Shown: positions 45,897 through 55,630, counted from the first letter of the stretch. The stretch: 63,732 nt of DNA from Bradyrhizobium sp. ARR65 (GCF_000472385.1 NZ_AWZU01000046.1:128-63859), one strand, 5' to 3'. Notes: a model not told the origin generated them from the letters alone. Program-made: numbers and translations.

Positions 45897-46356
45897 TGCT
45901 ATGTCCTGCCCGCCCCGATTACGGACACTTTCAGCCTTGCTCTCAGCCTCTCAGCCGTTGTGAACGTTCGCGCTCGACTTCGCGAAGGCGCGCCGACCCA
46001 TTAGAGCGCGGAGATTAGTGGCGCACCGATCCTTCTCAAATCTTTCCCGGTCACAAACCCGACAACGACCACGTTTACTCTGCTTGGGGACGATCACTCA
46101 GGATCTGCCCGCCTACAATGTCATAGCGCCATCAAACACCTTTCGCGATTTACGTGCAACCTCCCTGCCGCACATTTCTCAGGCAAGAACCTTTCCGCGT
46201 GTGCGTTGCCGGTAGCCATCCTAGGGATGGGACCGGTTGAAAAATCTTGCTCGAATTTTACCAACATGACGACTATACTACCCGAGATTGTGCGCTTCTT
46301 GACTAGAGTCTCGATCAGGCAGAGGAGGAGCGGCGCACCTTCGCGAGGGAGCGAAC
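45897..46356. other. Divergent intergenic region
   Basis: About 460 bases between the MBL gene and the zinc-protease gene. It must carry promoters for both directions. Part (46235-46310) is AT-rich relative to its surroundings. GGAGGAG precedes the protease gene by about 25 bases, and GCGAGGGAGCGA lies closer and is the likely ribosome site. No gene is seen. Confidence 0.45.
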
Positions 46357-48264
46357 ATGGGGGCCAAGAAGACTAAGGCACCTGCTGAAGCTAAGGCAAA
46401 CGGCTCGGCGGGGAAATCCGATCGGAAACTGACGCGCGCCACCTTGATTGAGCTGTATGCGGCCCGACGTTACCTGGGACTCGCTGCCCTAAAGGAGACC
46501 GGGCTGCGTTTGCCAATCGAGGTCTACTTCAAGGATCCGGCTGTAGCCAACGCATCTGAGGGCGCGGGCTTCGACACCGAGTTCACTGCGCCCTGGGAGC
46601 CCGGTCTTCGCGACGGTCCGACCAGCGCGCGCTTTGCCGTCGTGGACTATGACGCCACAAGCAACACGCTCACTCCCCCCGCGGTCTGGGACCGCAAGTG
46701 TAACTGCTATCGCGCGCCCGACGGTTCCCTCCTTAACAGCAAGACGAAGGATCGCTTCCAGTATCACCAGCTCAGTGTCTGGGCCAACCTGCAAAATACT
46801 CTTGAGTTTTTTGAGAGCGGCTTTGCACTCGGGCGCAGGATCAGCTGGGCATTTGAAGGTAATCGGCTGATAGTCGTGCCTCACGCCGGATATGGCGAAA
46901 ACGCTTACTACGACCGGACCAGCAAGTCGCTGCAATTCTATTGGTTCGGCGATGACAAAAGCCGAGTCTACACTTGCTTGTCGAGCGACATCGTCAACCA
47001 CGAATTTGGTCATGCACTGCTCGACGGTCTGCGGCCACACTTCTACGAATCGGTCGACGCGCAGACTGCCGCATTTCACGAATTTTTCGGCGACCTCACC
47101 GCCATTGTGATGGCATTCAGAAACAATGCTTTCCGCAAGGTCGTGCTCGAGGAAAGTAGCGGCGATCTCAACACCGCCCAATTGCTTGCAGGACTTGCTC
47201 GACAGTTCGGCGAGGCAACATCTAACTCGCCCTATTTGCGCAGCGCGCTCAACGATCAGACGATGGATAAACTCAAAGGCAAGCTCGAACCGCACGCGCT
47301 GTCAGAGGTCATGACCGCCACGATGTTCGACATTCTCAAGGGCGTTTTCGCCCAGCATCGTGAGCGCGAGTTAGAGCGTCACAAGGAGGGCCGAAGCAGT
47401 AGACCGAGCGATGTGAGGGCGCTGGCCGACACGGTCCCACGGATGCAGATGCTCGCTTTTCAACCACTTGACTTCTTACCCCCTTGCGCTGTGACCTTTC
47501 GTGACTATGCGTTGGCAGTACTGCGCTCCGAGCAGGTTGCGAATCCGACAGATCCTTCCGGTTATCGTGCGCTCATGCTCGATTGCTTCATCAGGCGCGG
47601 CATTCTCACCGAAGGCGACAGGACGGAGTTGCTTGAACCGGCGCCAGTGTTTCAACGGCCGCCCCTGGACGTATTTCATCCAATCGACACTATGGCCGCT
47701 TCGCGAGGTGGCGCCTATCGCTTCCTCGATGACAACCGTGCCAAACTATTTATTCCGCCCAACGCAGATCTGGTCGTCACCGAAATCATTCGCGCCAGCA
47801 AGTTAGCGCGAGATGGTCGATCGTTACCCGAGCAGATCATCGTGCAATATATCTGGCGCGAGGATCTTATTCTCGCAGGTAAGAAATTCGGCCGCTTCGA
47901 CAACGAGCGGACGGCGATGCTTTGCGGCGCAACCATGGTACTCGACCAGAATGGCAATCTGATCCACTGGGCGCGCAAGCCGGGCAGCGTTAGCGTCGGC
48001 ACCAATGCCGCAGCCACTGCAGAGCAAGTCAAGGGCGCGGCTCGACGTGCTGAGCTTCTGGAGACCATTGCAGCGCGGGTCGCGGCAGGAGCTATCGGCG
48101 AGACGATCGGCAGTGCGTTTGGCCTGGTTGAGCGAGCTACGCCGCCGTTTGGTTTTCAGAAGATCGACGGAGCAATCCGCTTTCAGTTGGCACCTCATTT
48201 TTCACTTCGTGGCGACGTCGAACTCGACGAAACAGGGGATCGGCAATGGCAGATAAGCTTCTGA
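46357..48264 (+). CDS. Gluzincin-type zinc metalloprotease-like protein
   Basis: A 635-residue protein. The zinc site HEFGH is at residues 215-219 in SSDIVNHEFGHALLDGLRPH. A second conserved block AAFHEFFGDLTAIVMAF (239-255) puts Glu242 where thermolysin-like enzymes have the third ligand (NExxSD). It therefore looks like a distant M4-type gluzincin. There is no signal peptide; the first 25 residues are Lys/Ala-rich, so it is probably cytoplasmic, unlike secreted M4 enzymes. The C-terminal 200 residues contain an alpha/beta region of unknown type. The stop overlaps the next MBL gene by 19 bases. An intracellular protease coupled to an MBL effector and a patatin suggests an activation module. 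Confidence 0.7.
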   Translation: MGAKKTKAPAEAKANGSAGKSDRKLTRATLIELYAARRYLGLAALKETGLRLPIEVYFKDPAVANASEGAGFDTEFTAPWEPGLRDGPTSARFAVVDYDATSNTLTPPAVWDRKCNCYRAPDGSLLNSKTKDRFQYHQLSVWANLQNTLEFFESGFALGRRISWAFEGNRLIVVPHAGYGENAYYDRTSKSLQFYWFGDDKSRVYTCLSSDIVNHEFGHALLDGLRPHFYESVDAQTAAFHEFFGDLTAIVMAFRNNAFRKVVLEESSGDLNTAQLLAGLARQFGEATSNSPYLRSALNDQTMDKLKGKLEPHALSEVMTATMFDILKGVFAQHRERELERHKEGRSSRPSDVRALADTVPRMQMLAFQPLDFLPPCAVTFRDYALAVLRSEQVANPTDPSGYRALMLDCFIRRGILTEGDRTELLEPAPVFQRPPLDVFHPIDTMAASRGGAYRFLDDNRAKLFIPPNADLVVTEIIRASKLARDGRSLPEQIIVQYIWREDLILAGKKFGRFDNERTAMLCGATMVLDQNGNLIHWARKPGSVSVGTNAAATAEQVKGAARRAELLETIAARVAAGAIGETIGSAFGLVERATPPFGFQKIDGAIRFQLAPHFSLRGDVELDETGDRQWQISF

Positions 48265-49580
48265 TCCGGATGTTCGATGTCGGCCTGGGCGATTGCATTT
48301 ATTGTCGAATTCCCAAGGCTCATGAAGAGGGTCGTGACTTCCACATCCTCATCGATTGCGGAACGCTGAGCAGCACGGATTATCTCTCGGCGGCGGTCGA
48401 AAACCTCAAGACTTTATTGCCGTTGATCAAAGGCAAGCGCCGCATCGATCTCTTAGTCGTCACCCACGAACACAAGGATCATATGACCGGCTTCGGGATG
48501 GACCTCTGGGATGATTTCTCGTTTGGGGCTATTTGGATGAACGCCGCGATGGATCCCAGTCATCCTGAGGCGAAAAAGGCCAAGAAGCTACATAGTTTCG
48601 CCGCCGGCGCAATGGCCCAAGCGCTGCGACTCAACCTAGCACTTGGACCGGAATTGAAGGAGCTTGCGAATGTGATGGCTCTCAACGCGGACGCCATGCA
48701 AACGCTTCGCGTGAAGTTGCCGAAGGCCAGCGGTATTAAGCCCACCTATGTTCATGCGGATTCGAACAAGTCCGATCTTTCCTTGCCGCTTAAGAGCGCA
48801 ACCATTAGCGTGCTCGGACCGGAGCGCGACATCGACTTTTACTATCTTGGGGATGAGGGAGACCCTTCGCTCCGTCATGCTCTGGCGTTCATCGACTCGG
48901 GGCTACCACCGGTGGAGGCGGCAGTTCCGGAAGTGCCCGTATCAGCTCCTGACAATCTTGATCCTGCCGACTTCCGCCAGTTGCGCTCGCGCATGCTATC
49001 GACGGCACTCGCCTTTGCAGACCTCGACGGGAAAGTCTGTAACAACACGAGCGTTGTGCTTTTGCTTGAATGGAAGGGCAAGCGACTTCTTTTTGGCGGC
49101 GATGCCGAGTGGGACGGAGCGTACAAGAAGGGGACCAAGGCAAATTGTTCATGGAACGTGATGTGGAACTTGCGGAAAAACAAGCTCAAGGGGGCGCTTA
49201 ATTTCTACAAGGTCGGACATCACGGGAGTGTCAATGCGACGCCCTGGGGACAGACCGACGCCGCCAGCAAGGGGGAGCCGCTGGCCATCCTCAATGCAAT
49301 CCTTCCTGAGGCGTCAAAAGCGAGCGCTAACGCAATCGTTTCAACTCATAGGGCCAACTATCCAACGATTCCCCGCACGGACCTTCTCGCCGAAATTGGC
49401 AAACGAGTATCGAATACCAGAAATTACGCCGCTCTTTTCAAAAAGGCCAAGATGACGACCTCGGAAGTACCGCGTTTCGCCGAATACGAGAAGGAGTCAT
49501 TCGCTGCGCCCCAGCCGGTTCGCACGGACCTTGAGCGGATGCTCGGCTCGCAAGGCTTCATCGACCTGGAGGTCGAATAG
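48246..49580 (+). CDS. MBL-fold protein, protease-coupled
   Basis: A 444-residue MBL protein with the full HxHxDH motif: MFDVGLGDCIYCRIP (9-23), ILIDCGT, VVTHEHKDHMTGFG (71-84), LLFGGDAEWDGA near 280 and VGHHGSVNATPWG near 322. Unlike its island relatives it has His at the second metal position (HEHKDH), so it belongs to a different branch from the two CHAT-linked proteins. Its ATG lies inside the protease gene (19-base overlap), so synthesis is coupled. The last 90 residues are an alpha-helical extension. Nuclease or other hydrolase activity is expected for the fold; the substrate is unknown. Confidence 0.8.
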   Translation: MADKLLIRMFDVGLGDCIYCRIPKAHEEGRDFHILIDCGTLSSTDYLSAAVENLKTLLPLIKGKRRIDLLVVTHEHKDHMTGFGMDLWDDFSFGAIWMNAAMDPSHPEAKKAKKLHSFAAGAMAQALRLNLALGPELKELANVMALNADAMQTLRVKLPKASGIKPTYVHADSNKSDLSLPLKSATISVLGPERDIDFYYLGDEGDPSLRHALAFIDSGLPPVEAAVPEVPVSAPDNLDPADFRQLRSRMLSTALAFADLDGKVCNNTSVVLLLEWKGKRLLFGGDAEWDGAYKKGTKANCSWNVMWNLRKNKLKGALNFYKVGHHGSVNATPWGQTDAASKGEPLAILNAILPEASKASANAIVSTHRANYPTIPRTDLLAEIGKRVSNTRNYAALFKKAKMTTSEVPRFAEYEKESFAAPQPVRTDLERMLGSQGFIDLEVE

Positions 49581-49684
49581 ATCGCGACGAGATCGAAGAG
49601 GTCGAAAGGAACGTCACTACCACCAGAGCAAACCTTTGCGTCCCGCTGATCACGTCGACAAACGACGCAAGATTGGAGCATCAA

Positions 49685-50839
49685 ATGTCATTGGACGAAT
49701 TCATTGACGAGCGACCTGCTCAGCCTGAAGACGGAATCGGCCTTGCGCTTTCGGGGGGAGGGTATCGCGCTATGGTCTTCCACGCTGGTGGACTGATCCG
49801 CCTCAATGAGGTTGGACTTCTGCGCAAGGTCAAGCGGATCTCCAGCGTCTCGGGCGGATCGATCACGGCCGGCGTACTCGGAACGAGTTGGAAGGATTTG
49901 CAATTTGCCGATGACGTCGCCGTAAACTTCGAACTCGTCGTCGAACGGGTCAGGCAACTCGCGGACACCACAGTTGATTCGGGCGCAATCATCGGCGGCA
50001 TCTTGCTCCCTGGCTCGATCAGCGACAGGGTTGCCAAGGCGTACGACAAGGTACTCTTCAAGGGCGCGAGGCTGAATGATCTGCCAGACGATTCTCAGCC
50101 AGGGAACCCCCGTTTTGTCATCAACGCCACAAACATTCAAACGGCTGCGCTTTGGCGTTTCTCGCGTAACTACATGGGCGACTACCGCGTCGGTTTGATC
50201 GAACGGCCTGATGTCCCTCTTGCCATCGCAGTCGCGGCATCTTCTGCATTTCCGCCGGTGCTTTCGCCCTCCGAACTCGACATCGAGCAGCCAGTTGTCA
50301 ACACGCCGGGAGCGGATCTGCACAAGGAGCCTTACATAGAAAAGGCAATCCTGAGCGACGGTGGCGTGTACGACAATTTAGGGCTTGAGACGATAACGAA
50401 GCGCTACGTCACACTTCTGGTCAGCGACGCCGGCCAGAAGATTGCCCCAGATCCAGATCCTCATCGCGACTGGGCGAGACATTCGCTGCGAGTCCTGGAC
50501 ACCGTGGACAATCAAGTCAGGAGTTTGCGCAAGCGTCATTTAATAGATTCCTTTGAGCGCAAGGACCACAATGGTACTTATTGGGGTATCCGCACATCTT
50601 TCGCAGACTATAAGTTGGCCGACGATCCTCTGAAGTGCTTGACGAGAAATCCGGTCCCGCTCGCCGAAATTCAGACCCGGCTCGAGGCTATGCCTCGCAA
50701 CGTCCAAGATCGTCTCATGAACTGGGGATACGCCATTTGCGACGCCGCACTGCGTGCTCACATTGACGACGCCCTGCAGGCCAAATTGGGCGTCAAAATC
50801 GGCCTGCCGACGAAATTTCCCTTTGATGGAGGCTATTGA
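49685..50839 (+). CDS. Patatin-like phospholipase
   Basis: A 384-residue patatin-fold lipase. The oxyanion loop LALSGGGYRAMVFHAGGL lies near residues 19-36, the nucleophile motif ISSVSGGSITAG near 56, and the catalytic Asp in LSDGGVYDNLGLE near 223. The DGGVYDN form is typical of the cPLA2-like patatins. The ATG at 49685 with GGAG six bases upstream is preferred over a TTG four codons earlier. It follows the protease-MBL pair by 105 bases on the same strand. Patatin effectors such as CapV degrade membrane lipids when switched on in anti-phage systems, and a similar final-effector role is reasonable here. Confidence 0.85.
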   Translation: MSLDEFIDERPAQPEDGIGLALSGGGYRAMVFHAGGLIRLNEVGLLRKVKRISSVSGGSITAGVLGTSWKDLQFADDVAVNFELVVERVRQLADTTVDSGAIIGGILLPGSISDRVAKAYDKVLFKGARLNDLPDDSQPGNPRFVINATNIQTAALWRFSRNYMGDYRVGLIERPDVPLAIAVAASSAFPPVLSPSELDIEQPVVNTPGADLHKEPYIEKAILSDGGVYDNLGLETITKRYVTLLVSDAGQKIAPDPDPHRDWARHSLRVLDTVDNQVRSLRKRHLIDSFERKDHNGTYWGIRTSFADYKLADDPLKCLTRNPVPLAEIQTRLEAMPRNVQDRLMNWGYAICDAALRAHIDDALQAKLGVKIGLPTKFPFDGGY

Positions 50840-50923
50840 GCAGCGCGCGCGACCGGCGCTCCGTCACTGTGCACAACACGCCTGGTACGGATGGTGCGTT
50901 CGACTGGGAAGCTTGGTGAATTC

Positions 50924-52063
50924 CTACTCTTTGAGAACGGCGACTGGCGGCACTGTCTTCGGCAAATCACCTTCTTGCGTAGCCGCCTGCACTGTCTGGA
51001 GCACGAGATCCAAGGTCTGGAGCGACCGCTCCTCAGTCGGAGATCCGAAATTGGGTCGGGGAATGTACCAACTTGTTCCGTTGTGTCGAATGATGACGGC
51101 AGCACCAGCCAACGGTTCACCGTGGATTACAACAAAAAGAGGCACATCGACGAAGGCCCGAGTCGGACCAATAGAACGTCCATACAGAACCAGCGGTGTA
51201 AAGGGCTCCTCGATATAGTTTTGAGCCGCAATCAACTCGCCCAAGTAGCCAATCATTTCAAGAGGCGACCGCTCCTTCGCAAGAAGACACTGCGGACCGG
51301 GTCTTTCGCTGCAAACTGGATAGTTGGTAAGCCTGACCTCCTCGAGGAAAATTCTGAATCGAGTGTAGTGACAATAGTTGACCGCCGTATTGTAGTATAT
51401 TCCGTGATCATCGTTAAACTCACCAATGCGAGCGCTTAAGTCGACAAAATGTGAGTTACAGCGTGATGTGAATTCTGCAATTTGCTCGTTCATCCTTTCG
51501 CAGCGTGACGCTGCGCCGGTAGTTGTTGGCGCGAGGCATTGGGATCTGCGTCTCGCATCAACAGCTCTGAGGATCTGCTCTGTTGGCTTAAACTCTTGGA
51601 AATAGACGAGGTCCAATAGCTGGCGGGGCCATCCCGTGCTTTCGCGAAAGGCTGCCGTTATTTCTTTCCTAACGGGAGCTCTCATGGCCAACATGAACTT
51701 CTGAGCATTCAGATTTCCGAGAGAAAACTGACTGTAACCAGCGCCGGCGCTAGCCGAGGGATTGAGAGAATACGTTTGCAATCCAGCGAGAGAGGTGAAG
51801 TTCAACGTGCTAGCAAGACTCCCCGATACTGGTGGGCTGGCAGCAAGTTGACCGACGGAGGTGAAGGACTTTGGATAGTGCTGGCTTGCTCTCACGGCAT
51901 TCAAAAGGAGGAGCTGATTGGCCGTGTCAGCAATTGCGTTGTCATAGGTCAAAACGTTGTAGCCCATCTGTACTTCGGCGCAGCCACCTAAAAAGCAAGA
52001 AGCAAGTGCGATATACAGAGATTGAACTACGATTCCACTCACATTCCGGAGCAAGCTGAGCAT
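50924..52063 (-). CDS. Predicted lipoprotein of unknown function
   Basis: A 379-residue protein with a signal peptide and lipobox LGGC (Cys28), so probably anchored to the outer or inner membrane. The mature part starts with AEVQMGYNVLTYDNAIADTA, then NQLLLLNAVRASQHYPKSF, and ends with helices. Five or more Cys residues in the middle (about 180-250) may form disulfides. I have no family name for it. It is convergent with the patatin gene (84-base gap), so it is not part of that operon. Confidence 0.7.
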   Translation of the reverse strand: MLSLLRNVSGIVVQSLYIALASCFLGGCAEVQMGYNVLTYDNAIADTANQLLLLNAVRASQHYPKSFTSVGQLAASPPVSGSLASTLNFTSLAGLQTYSLNPSASAGAGYSQFSLGNLNAQKFMLAMRAPVRKEITAAFRESTGWPRQLLDLVYFQEFKPTEQILRAVDARRRSQCLAPTTTGAASRCERMNEQIAEFTSRCNSHFVDLSARIGEFNDDHGIYYNTAVNYCHYTRFRIFLEEVRLTNYPVCSERPGPQCLLAKERSPLEMIGYLGELIAAQNYIEEPFTPLVLYGRSIGPTRAFVDVPLFVVIHGEPLAGAAVIIRHNGTSWYIPRPNFGSPTEERSLQTLDLVLQTVQAATQEGDLPKTVPPVAVLKE

Positions 52064-52686
52064 TGCAAGCCTTCAGCGTTCGATTCAGGATGAACACGTT
52101 AAGACAAAAGGCGCCGATGAAGAGCCTCAAGCCAAAACGATGATTGGCTGCTCGGCTAAACGCGATGTGGCGGAATGGGCGGCCGAAGGCCGTCCAATCG
52201 CCAACGCAATTTGGCGACGAATAGGAATTTTAGTGCGGGTCCATGCGCGCTCTGAGGATTCAATAATCCCCATCGGCACACGCTCCCCAAAACAAGCTGT
52301 TGCCATGCCGAGCCCCCTTGGTGAATTATAATCTCGCATGAGTTCGAGGCGCAACTGGTGGTTTTTAGTCCGAATGCACCGACTTCGGGTTGAATGGCTG
52401 ACAGCATCATGTCTGGGCGTCCGCGACTGGCATCAATCGATCATCGGCAAAGTTGGCCTCGCGAGCCGCACCTGGACGGAAGGTTGGTTTGACGGCTTCG
52501 TAAGGTCGCTTGATTCGTGATCAAAGCGGCCGCAAAGTAGCTGACAGTCCACCGCCCTGTTGCTTCAGTCGTCCTGCGACGAGCAGACGGAGAGCCGAAG
52601 GCCCAGCGCCTCCAAGGGAGTTTCGCTTTCACTTGAACTCTTTGTGCAGATTAACGATAAGCTCGCGATTTCCAGGAGCGTGAATG
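52064..52686. other. Intergenic, nothing recognised
   Basis: About 620 bases between the lipoprotein gene and the excisionase-like gene. A short GC-rich inverted match lies near 52180-52193 (GGCGGCCGAAGGCCGTC). Open frames are short and overlapping, with no family pattern. AGGAG at 52674-52678 is the ribosome site of the next gene. Confidence 0.4.
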
Positions 52687-53025
52687 ATGCCCGGCAAATC
52701 CGACCGGAGGGTGGGCGAGCTGTTCCATCACGTGCGCCACGCAGTGAATATCCTGGAGGACCTCCTAACCCGCCCGGCCGCTACGACAGAAACGCCGCCG
52801 AGGGCTGAACCGAAGCGACCCCAAAGGGAGCTTCCCGCACCGGCAATTCCGGACAAGCTTGCGTATTCTATCAAGGAGGTCATCAAACTGGCCGAGGTGA
52901 GCCGGACTATGTTGTACCGGGAGATCAGCGTGGGCAGGCTCCGTGCCGTGAAACGAGGCAATCGGACTCTTATCCTGTCGGCTGATCTGCGAGACTGGAT
53001 CGCCAGGTGGCCGACATCTCGATAG
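52684..53025 (+). CDS. Excisionase-like helix-turn-helix protein
   Basis: A 113-residue protein. The first 55 residues are a helical, then Pro/Arg-rich leader. Residues about 58-110 form a MerR/excisionase-type HTH: AYSIKEVIKLAEVSRTMLYR, then EISVGRLRAVKRGNRTLILS and DLRDWIARWP. Such small proteins help integrase-driven excision or act as regulators. No integrase is present in the window. Two adjacent ATG codons follow AGGAG; either works. It closely resembles the HTH part of the gene at 59506. Confidence 0.75.
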   Translation: MMPGKSDRRVGELFHHVRHAVNILEDLLTRPAATTETPPRAEPKRPQRELPAPAIPDKLAYSIKEVIKLAEVSRTMLYREISVGRLRAVKRGNRTLILSADLRDWIARWPTSR

Positions 53026-53085
53026 GAGAATTCGGCTCCGGGACGACATTCGCCAGCGCCGCAATCGACGACGGCCTATCGCACC

Positions 53086-53982
53086 TCACGCTCGGACCGA
53101 AAACCGGTCGAACGCCGTAAGGATTTGCAAGCGGGGCTCCACTTCTCGAAGGTAAATCTCGGACTTGAGAAACGCGATTTCATCGTCCAGCTTGCTTTCG
53201 TCGACGTCGACGTACCATGACCTCGATCTGCCATCGCTGCCGTCGCTCCAACGATAGCCGCGCGGTTTGAGCGTGTCTTTGAGCTCGAACGGCGACTGCT
53301 CGGCCCACACTCGCATCGTCTTCTTGCGAGCCTGCTCAAGCAGGATGCCAAGCGCCGGCGCGCCGGCTGTCGGCAGTTCCAACGCAAGGATCTCGAGGAG
53401 AGCGTGGCAATCGTCAACCGCCCTGTGAGCCTGGTGAAAGAAACCGGCATCGTTCAGCAGGTACCCGAGCCGCGAGCCCTCGAAACCGTGCTTTCGCCAT
53501 TCGATCTCAGTCGCCGAACACCCCCAAGCTTTGCGCTGAAATACCGGCCAGTAGCGTTCGGCAAATTTGCGGTCGAATCCGGCATTGTGGGCGATGACGA
53601 TCACGGCATCGTCCGCAAAGTCTGATACCATCGTCTCGTCTATCCGATGGCCTGCGACCATCTCGTTCGTGATCCCGGTGAGTGCGATTACATCGGACGG
53701 TATTGGCTCGGAAGGTTCATTGAAGGACGAGAAGACATCCCGGAGCCCCGCGATACGACCATCGGGTAGGTAGTCGAACTTGACCATTCCGAGCTCGATG
53801 ATCTCGTCCTTCTGCTGATCTAGGCCGGTCGTCTCCACGTCGAGCAGGATGGCTGTCTTGCTGCTTTGACCTGTGATCCGAGTGGAAGTCTCGCGGTGAA
53901 CCAAGCGCCGAAGGACGCGGTAGTCAGCGGACTTGGCCAACCTTTCGGCCATCGCGGCCAAAGTTAAATCAGCTTCGAGCAT
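53086..53982 (-). CDS. DnaQ-like 3'-5' exonuclease
   Basis: A 298-residue DEDDh exonuclease. Exo I is ILLDVETTGLDQQKDEII (about 45-62), exo II VIVIAHNAGFDRKFAERYWP near 132-151, exo III HQAHRAVDDCHALLEILA with the DEDDh His near 180. An N-terminal helical segment of 40 residues and a C-terminal 90-residue region (PRGYRWSDGSDGRSRSWYVD) are outside the core; the latter resembles a WYL-less substrate domain often attached to these exonucleases. Proofreading or end-trimming in repair is expected. It follows the DNA polymerase IV gene by 66 bases on the same strand, as last gene of the repair operon. Confidence 0.85.
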   Translation of the reverse strand: MLEADLTLAAMAERLAKSADYRVLRRLVHRETSTRITGQSSKTAILLDVETTGLDQQKDEIIELGMVKFDYLPDGRIAGLRDVFSSFNEPSEPIPSDVIALTGITNEMVAGHRIDETMVSDFADDAVIVIAHNAGFDRKFAERYWPVFQRKAWGCSATEIEWRKHGFEGSRLGYLLNDAGFFHQAHRAVDDCHALLEILALELPTAGAPALGILLEQARKKTMRVWAEQSPFELKDTLKPRGYRWSDGSDGRSRSWYVDVDESKLDDEIAFLKSEIYLREVEPRLQILTAFDRFSVRA

Positions 53983-54048
53983 TCGATTCTTACCGCTCCT
54001 CGGATACCTGCGCTGCAGGTTTGGCGTCCGCCGTGAACCTACTCCGGA

Positions 54049-55152
54049 TCAAAGCCCGAAATCCAGCTGCGGCTCCGCACCATTCCCGACCTGCAAGGAC
54101 GACAATGACACCCCCAAAAGCCGAACTGGCTTCGGAAAAGGCATCTTGTCCTGCAGCAGGCCGACGGCCAATTCGGCGAGGCCATCGCGGTTGGCCACAG
54201 CCGAAGAGACGGATCGGCTGCGCGTGATGATCTCGAAGTCGGCAAACTTCACTTTGAGCGTCACCGTTCGCCCACGCGTGCCGGCCAATTCGCAATGTCG
54301 CCAGACCTTGTCGATCAGCGGTTCAAGCTCGGAGATCATGGCCTCGATTTCGGTAAGGTCGGTCGAGAAGGTATTCTCCGCGCCGACGGATTTCCGGGGC
54401 CGGTTGGATCGAACAGGCCGTTCGTCGACGCCGCGCGAAATCCAATAATAGTAGACGCCCGACTTGCCGAAGTTCGCGTTCATGAACTGCAGCGTCTGGT
54501 TGCGCATGTCGAGACCGGTGAATATGCCCAAGGCGTTCATCTTGGCGCTCGTTGCGGGGCCTATCCCGTGGAATTTGCCTACAGGAAGCGTCTCCACGAA
54601 GGCCGGCCCCATCTCAGGCGAGATGACGAACTGCCCATTGGGCTTGCGATGATCGGAGGCGAGCTTCGCCAGAAATTTGTTGTAGGAGATGCCGGCCGAA
54701 GCGTTGAGGCCAGTTTCCGCCTTGATCTTCTCGCGGATGCGCAACGCGATGTCCCTGGCGAGCGGGATGCCTTGAAGGTTTTCGGTCACGTCGAGATAGG
54801 CCTCGTCGAGCGACAGAGGCTCGATAATCATTGTGTGCTCGGCGAAGATCTCGCGGATTTGGCGGCTGATCACCTTGTAGACCTCGAAGCGCGGCTTGAC
54901 GAAGATCAGGTCGGGACACTGTCGCTTCGCGGTCACCGACGGCATTGCAGAGCGAACACCGAATTTTCGGGCTTCGTAGCTCGCGGCCGCCACGACCCCC
55001 CGCTCCGCCGAGCCGCCCACCGCGACCGGCTTTCCGCGCAAGTCGAGATTATCGCGCTGTTCCACCGACGCATAGAACGCATCCATGTCGATATGGATGA
55101 TCTTGCGGTGGGGCGCGTTGGAGTCGCCTTGCACTGAATCGGTCCGGACCAT
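54049..55152 (-). CDS. dinB: DNA polymerase IV (Y family)
   Basis: A 367-residue Y-family translesion polymerase. Catalytic motifs: IIHIDMDAFYASVEQRDN with the first Asp pair, then SLDEAYLDVTENLQ with Asp-Glu, and FLAKLASDHRKPNG with the usual nucleotide-binding Lys. The helix-hairpin-helix PVGKFHGIGPATSAKMNALG and the little-finger domain follow. The ATG at 55152 is chosen; an upstream extension would be unlike the family. It bypasses DNA damage at the cost of fidelity. It is fifth of six genes in a repair operon with the SRAP protein and a DnaQ-like exonuclease, divergent from Ku. Confidence 0.92.
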   Translation of the reverse strand: MVRTDSVQGDSNAPHRKIIHIDMDAFYASVEQRDNLDLRGKPVAVGGSAERGVVAAASYEARKFGVRSAMPSVTAKRQCPDLIFVKPRFEVYKVISRQIREIFAEHTMIIEPLSLDEAYLDVTENLQGIPLARDIALRIREKIKAETGLNASAGISYNKFLAKLASDHRKPNGQFVISPEMGPAFVETLPVGKFHGIGPATSAKMNALGIFTGLDMRNQTLQFMNANFGKSGVYYYWISRGVDERPVRSNRPRKSVGAENTFSTDLTEIEAMISELEPLIDKVWRHCELAGTRGRTVTLKVKFADFEIITRSRSVSSAVANRDGLAELAVGLLQDKMPFPKPVRLLGVSLSSLQVGNGAEPQLDFGL

Positions 55153-55190
55153 CCCTAGATCATAGACGTTCGCCGTCCAGCTGTCGCAGC

Positions 55191-55463
55191 TTAGACCTGG
55201 TCTTTGGGCGAACACTCAGGGCAGGTATCGCCGACGGAACCCAAGATCTCTGTGATTGCACCTGTCGCTTCGTCGGGAGAAACGCCTGCCGGTCGATCCC
55301 GACGAGCGATATCATAGGCGCGATCGCGCGCGTGCGGGTCGGCGCGATCCTGCATCCAACCGTGCTCCTCGCATTCGCGGATAGCGCCGGCTTCCTGCAG
55401 CACGGAGGTTGCCCAGCCGCGCAGCGTCCAGATTGCCAATCTTCTCTGTTTCGTCATCAGCAT
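55191..55463 (-). CDS. Small conserved protein in repair operon
   Basis: A 90-residue protein: a basic N-terminus (MLMTKQRRLAIWTLRGWATS), a helical acidic middle (ECEEHGWMQDRADPHARDRA), and a closing CPEC pair. I cannot name a family. It lies between the SRAP gene and the DNA polymerase IV gene, ending 38 bases before the latter, on the same strand, so it is probably expressed with them. ATG 55457 is an alternative start. A longer reading of this frame through the SRAP gene is a shadow. Confidence 0.6.
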   Translation of the reverse strand: MLMTKQRRLAIWTLRGWATSVLQEAGAIRECEEHGWMQDRADPHARDRAYDIARRDRPAGVSPDEATGAITEILGSVGDTCPECSPKDQV

Positions 55464-55630
55464 CGAGATCGCTCCCGCCGGACGAATCCTCGCGCCGCCC
55501 GCGTCGTTCCCGGCGGTTAGCACAGGGCAGGGATTCGAAATCGCTGGAGCTGCCGCTTGTCCACGTGTTCCGGCGCCAGGTGCACAGCCGCGAACTCCAA
55601 TTGGAAGCAGCTTGCTGCAAAATGCCTTAC

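Noticed and set aside
54295..55137. Plus-strand 280-codon frame opposite DNA polymerase IV
   Set aside because: Antisense shadow in GC-rich DNA; the opposite strand encodes intact Y-family motifs.
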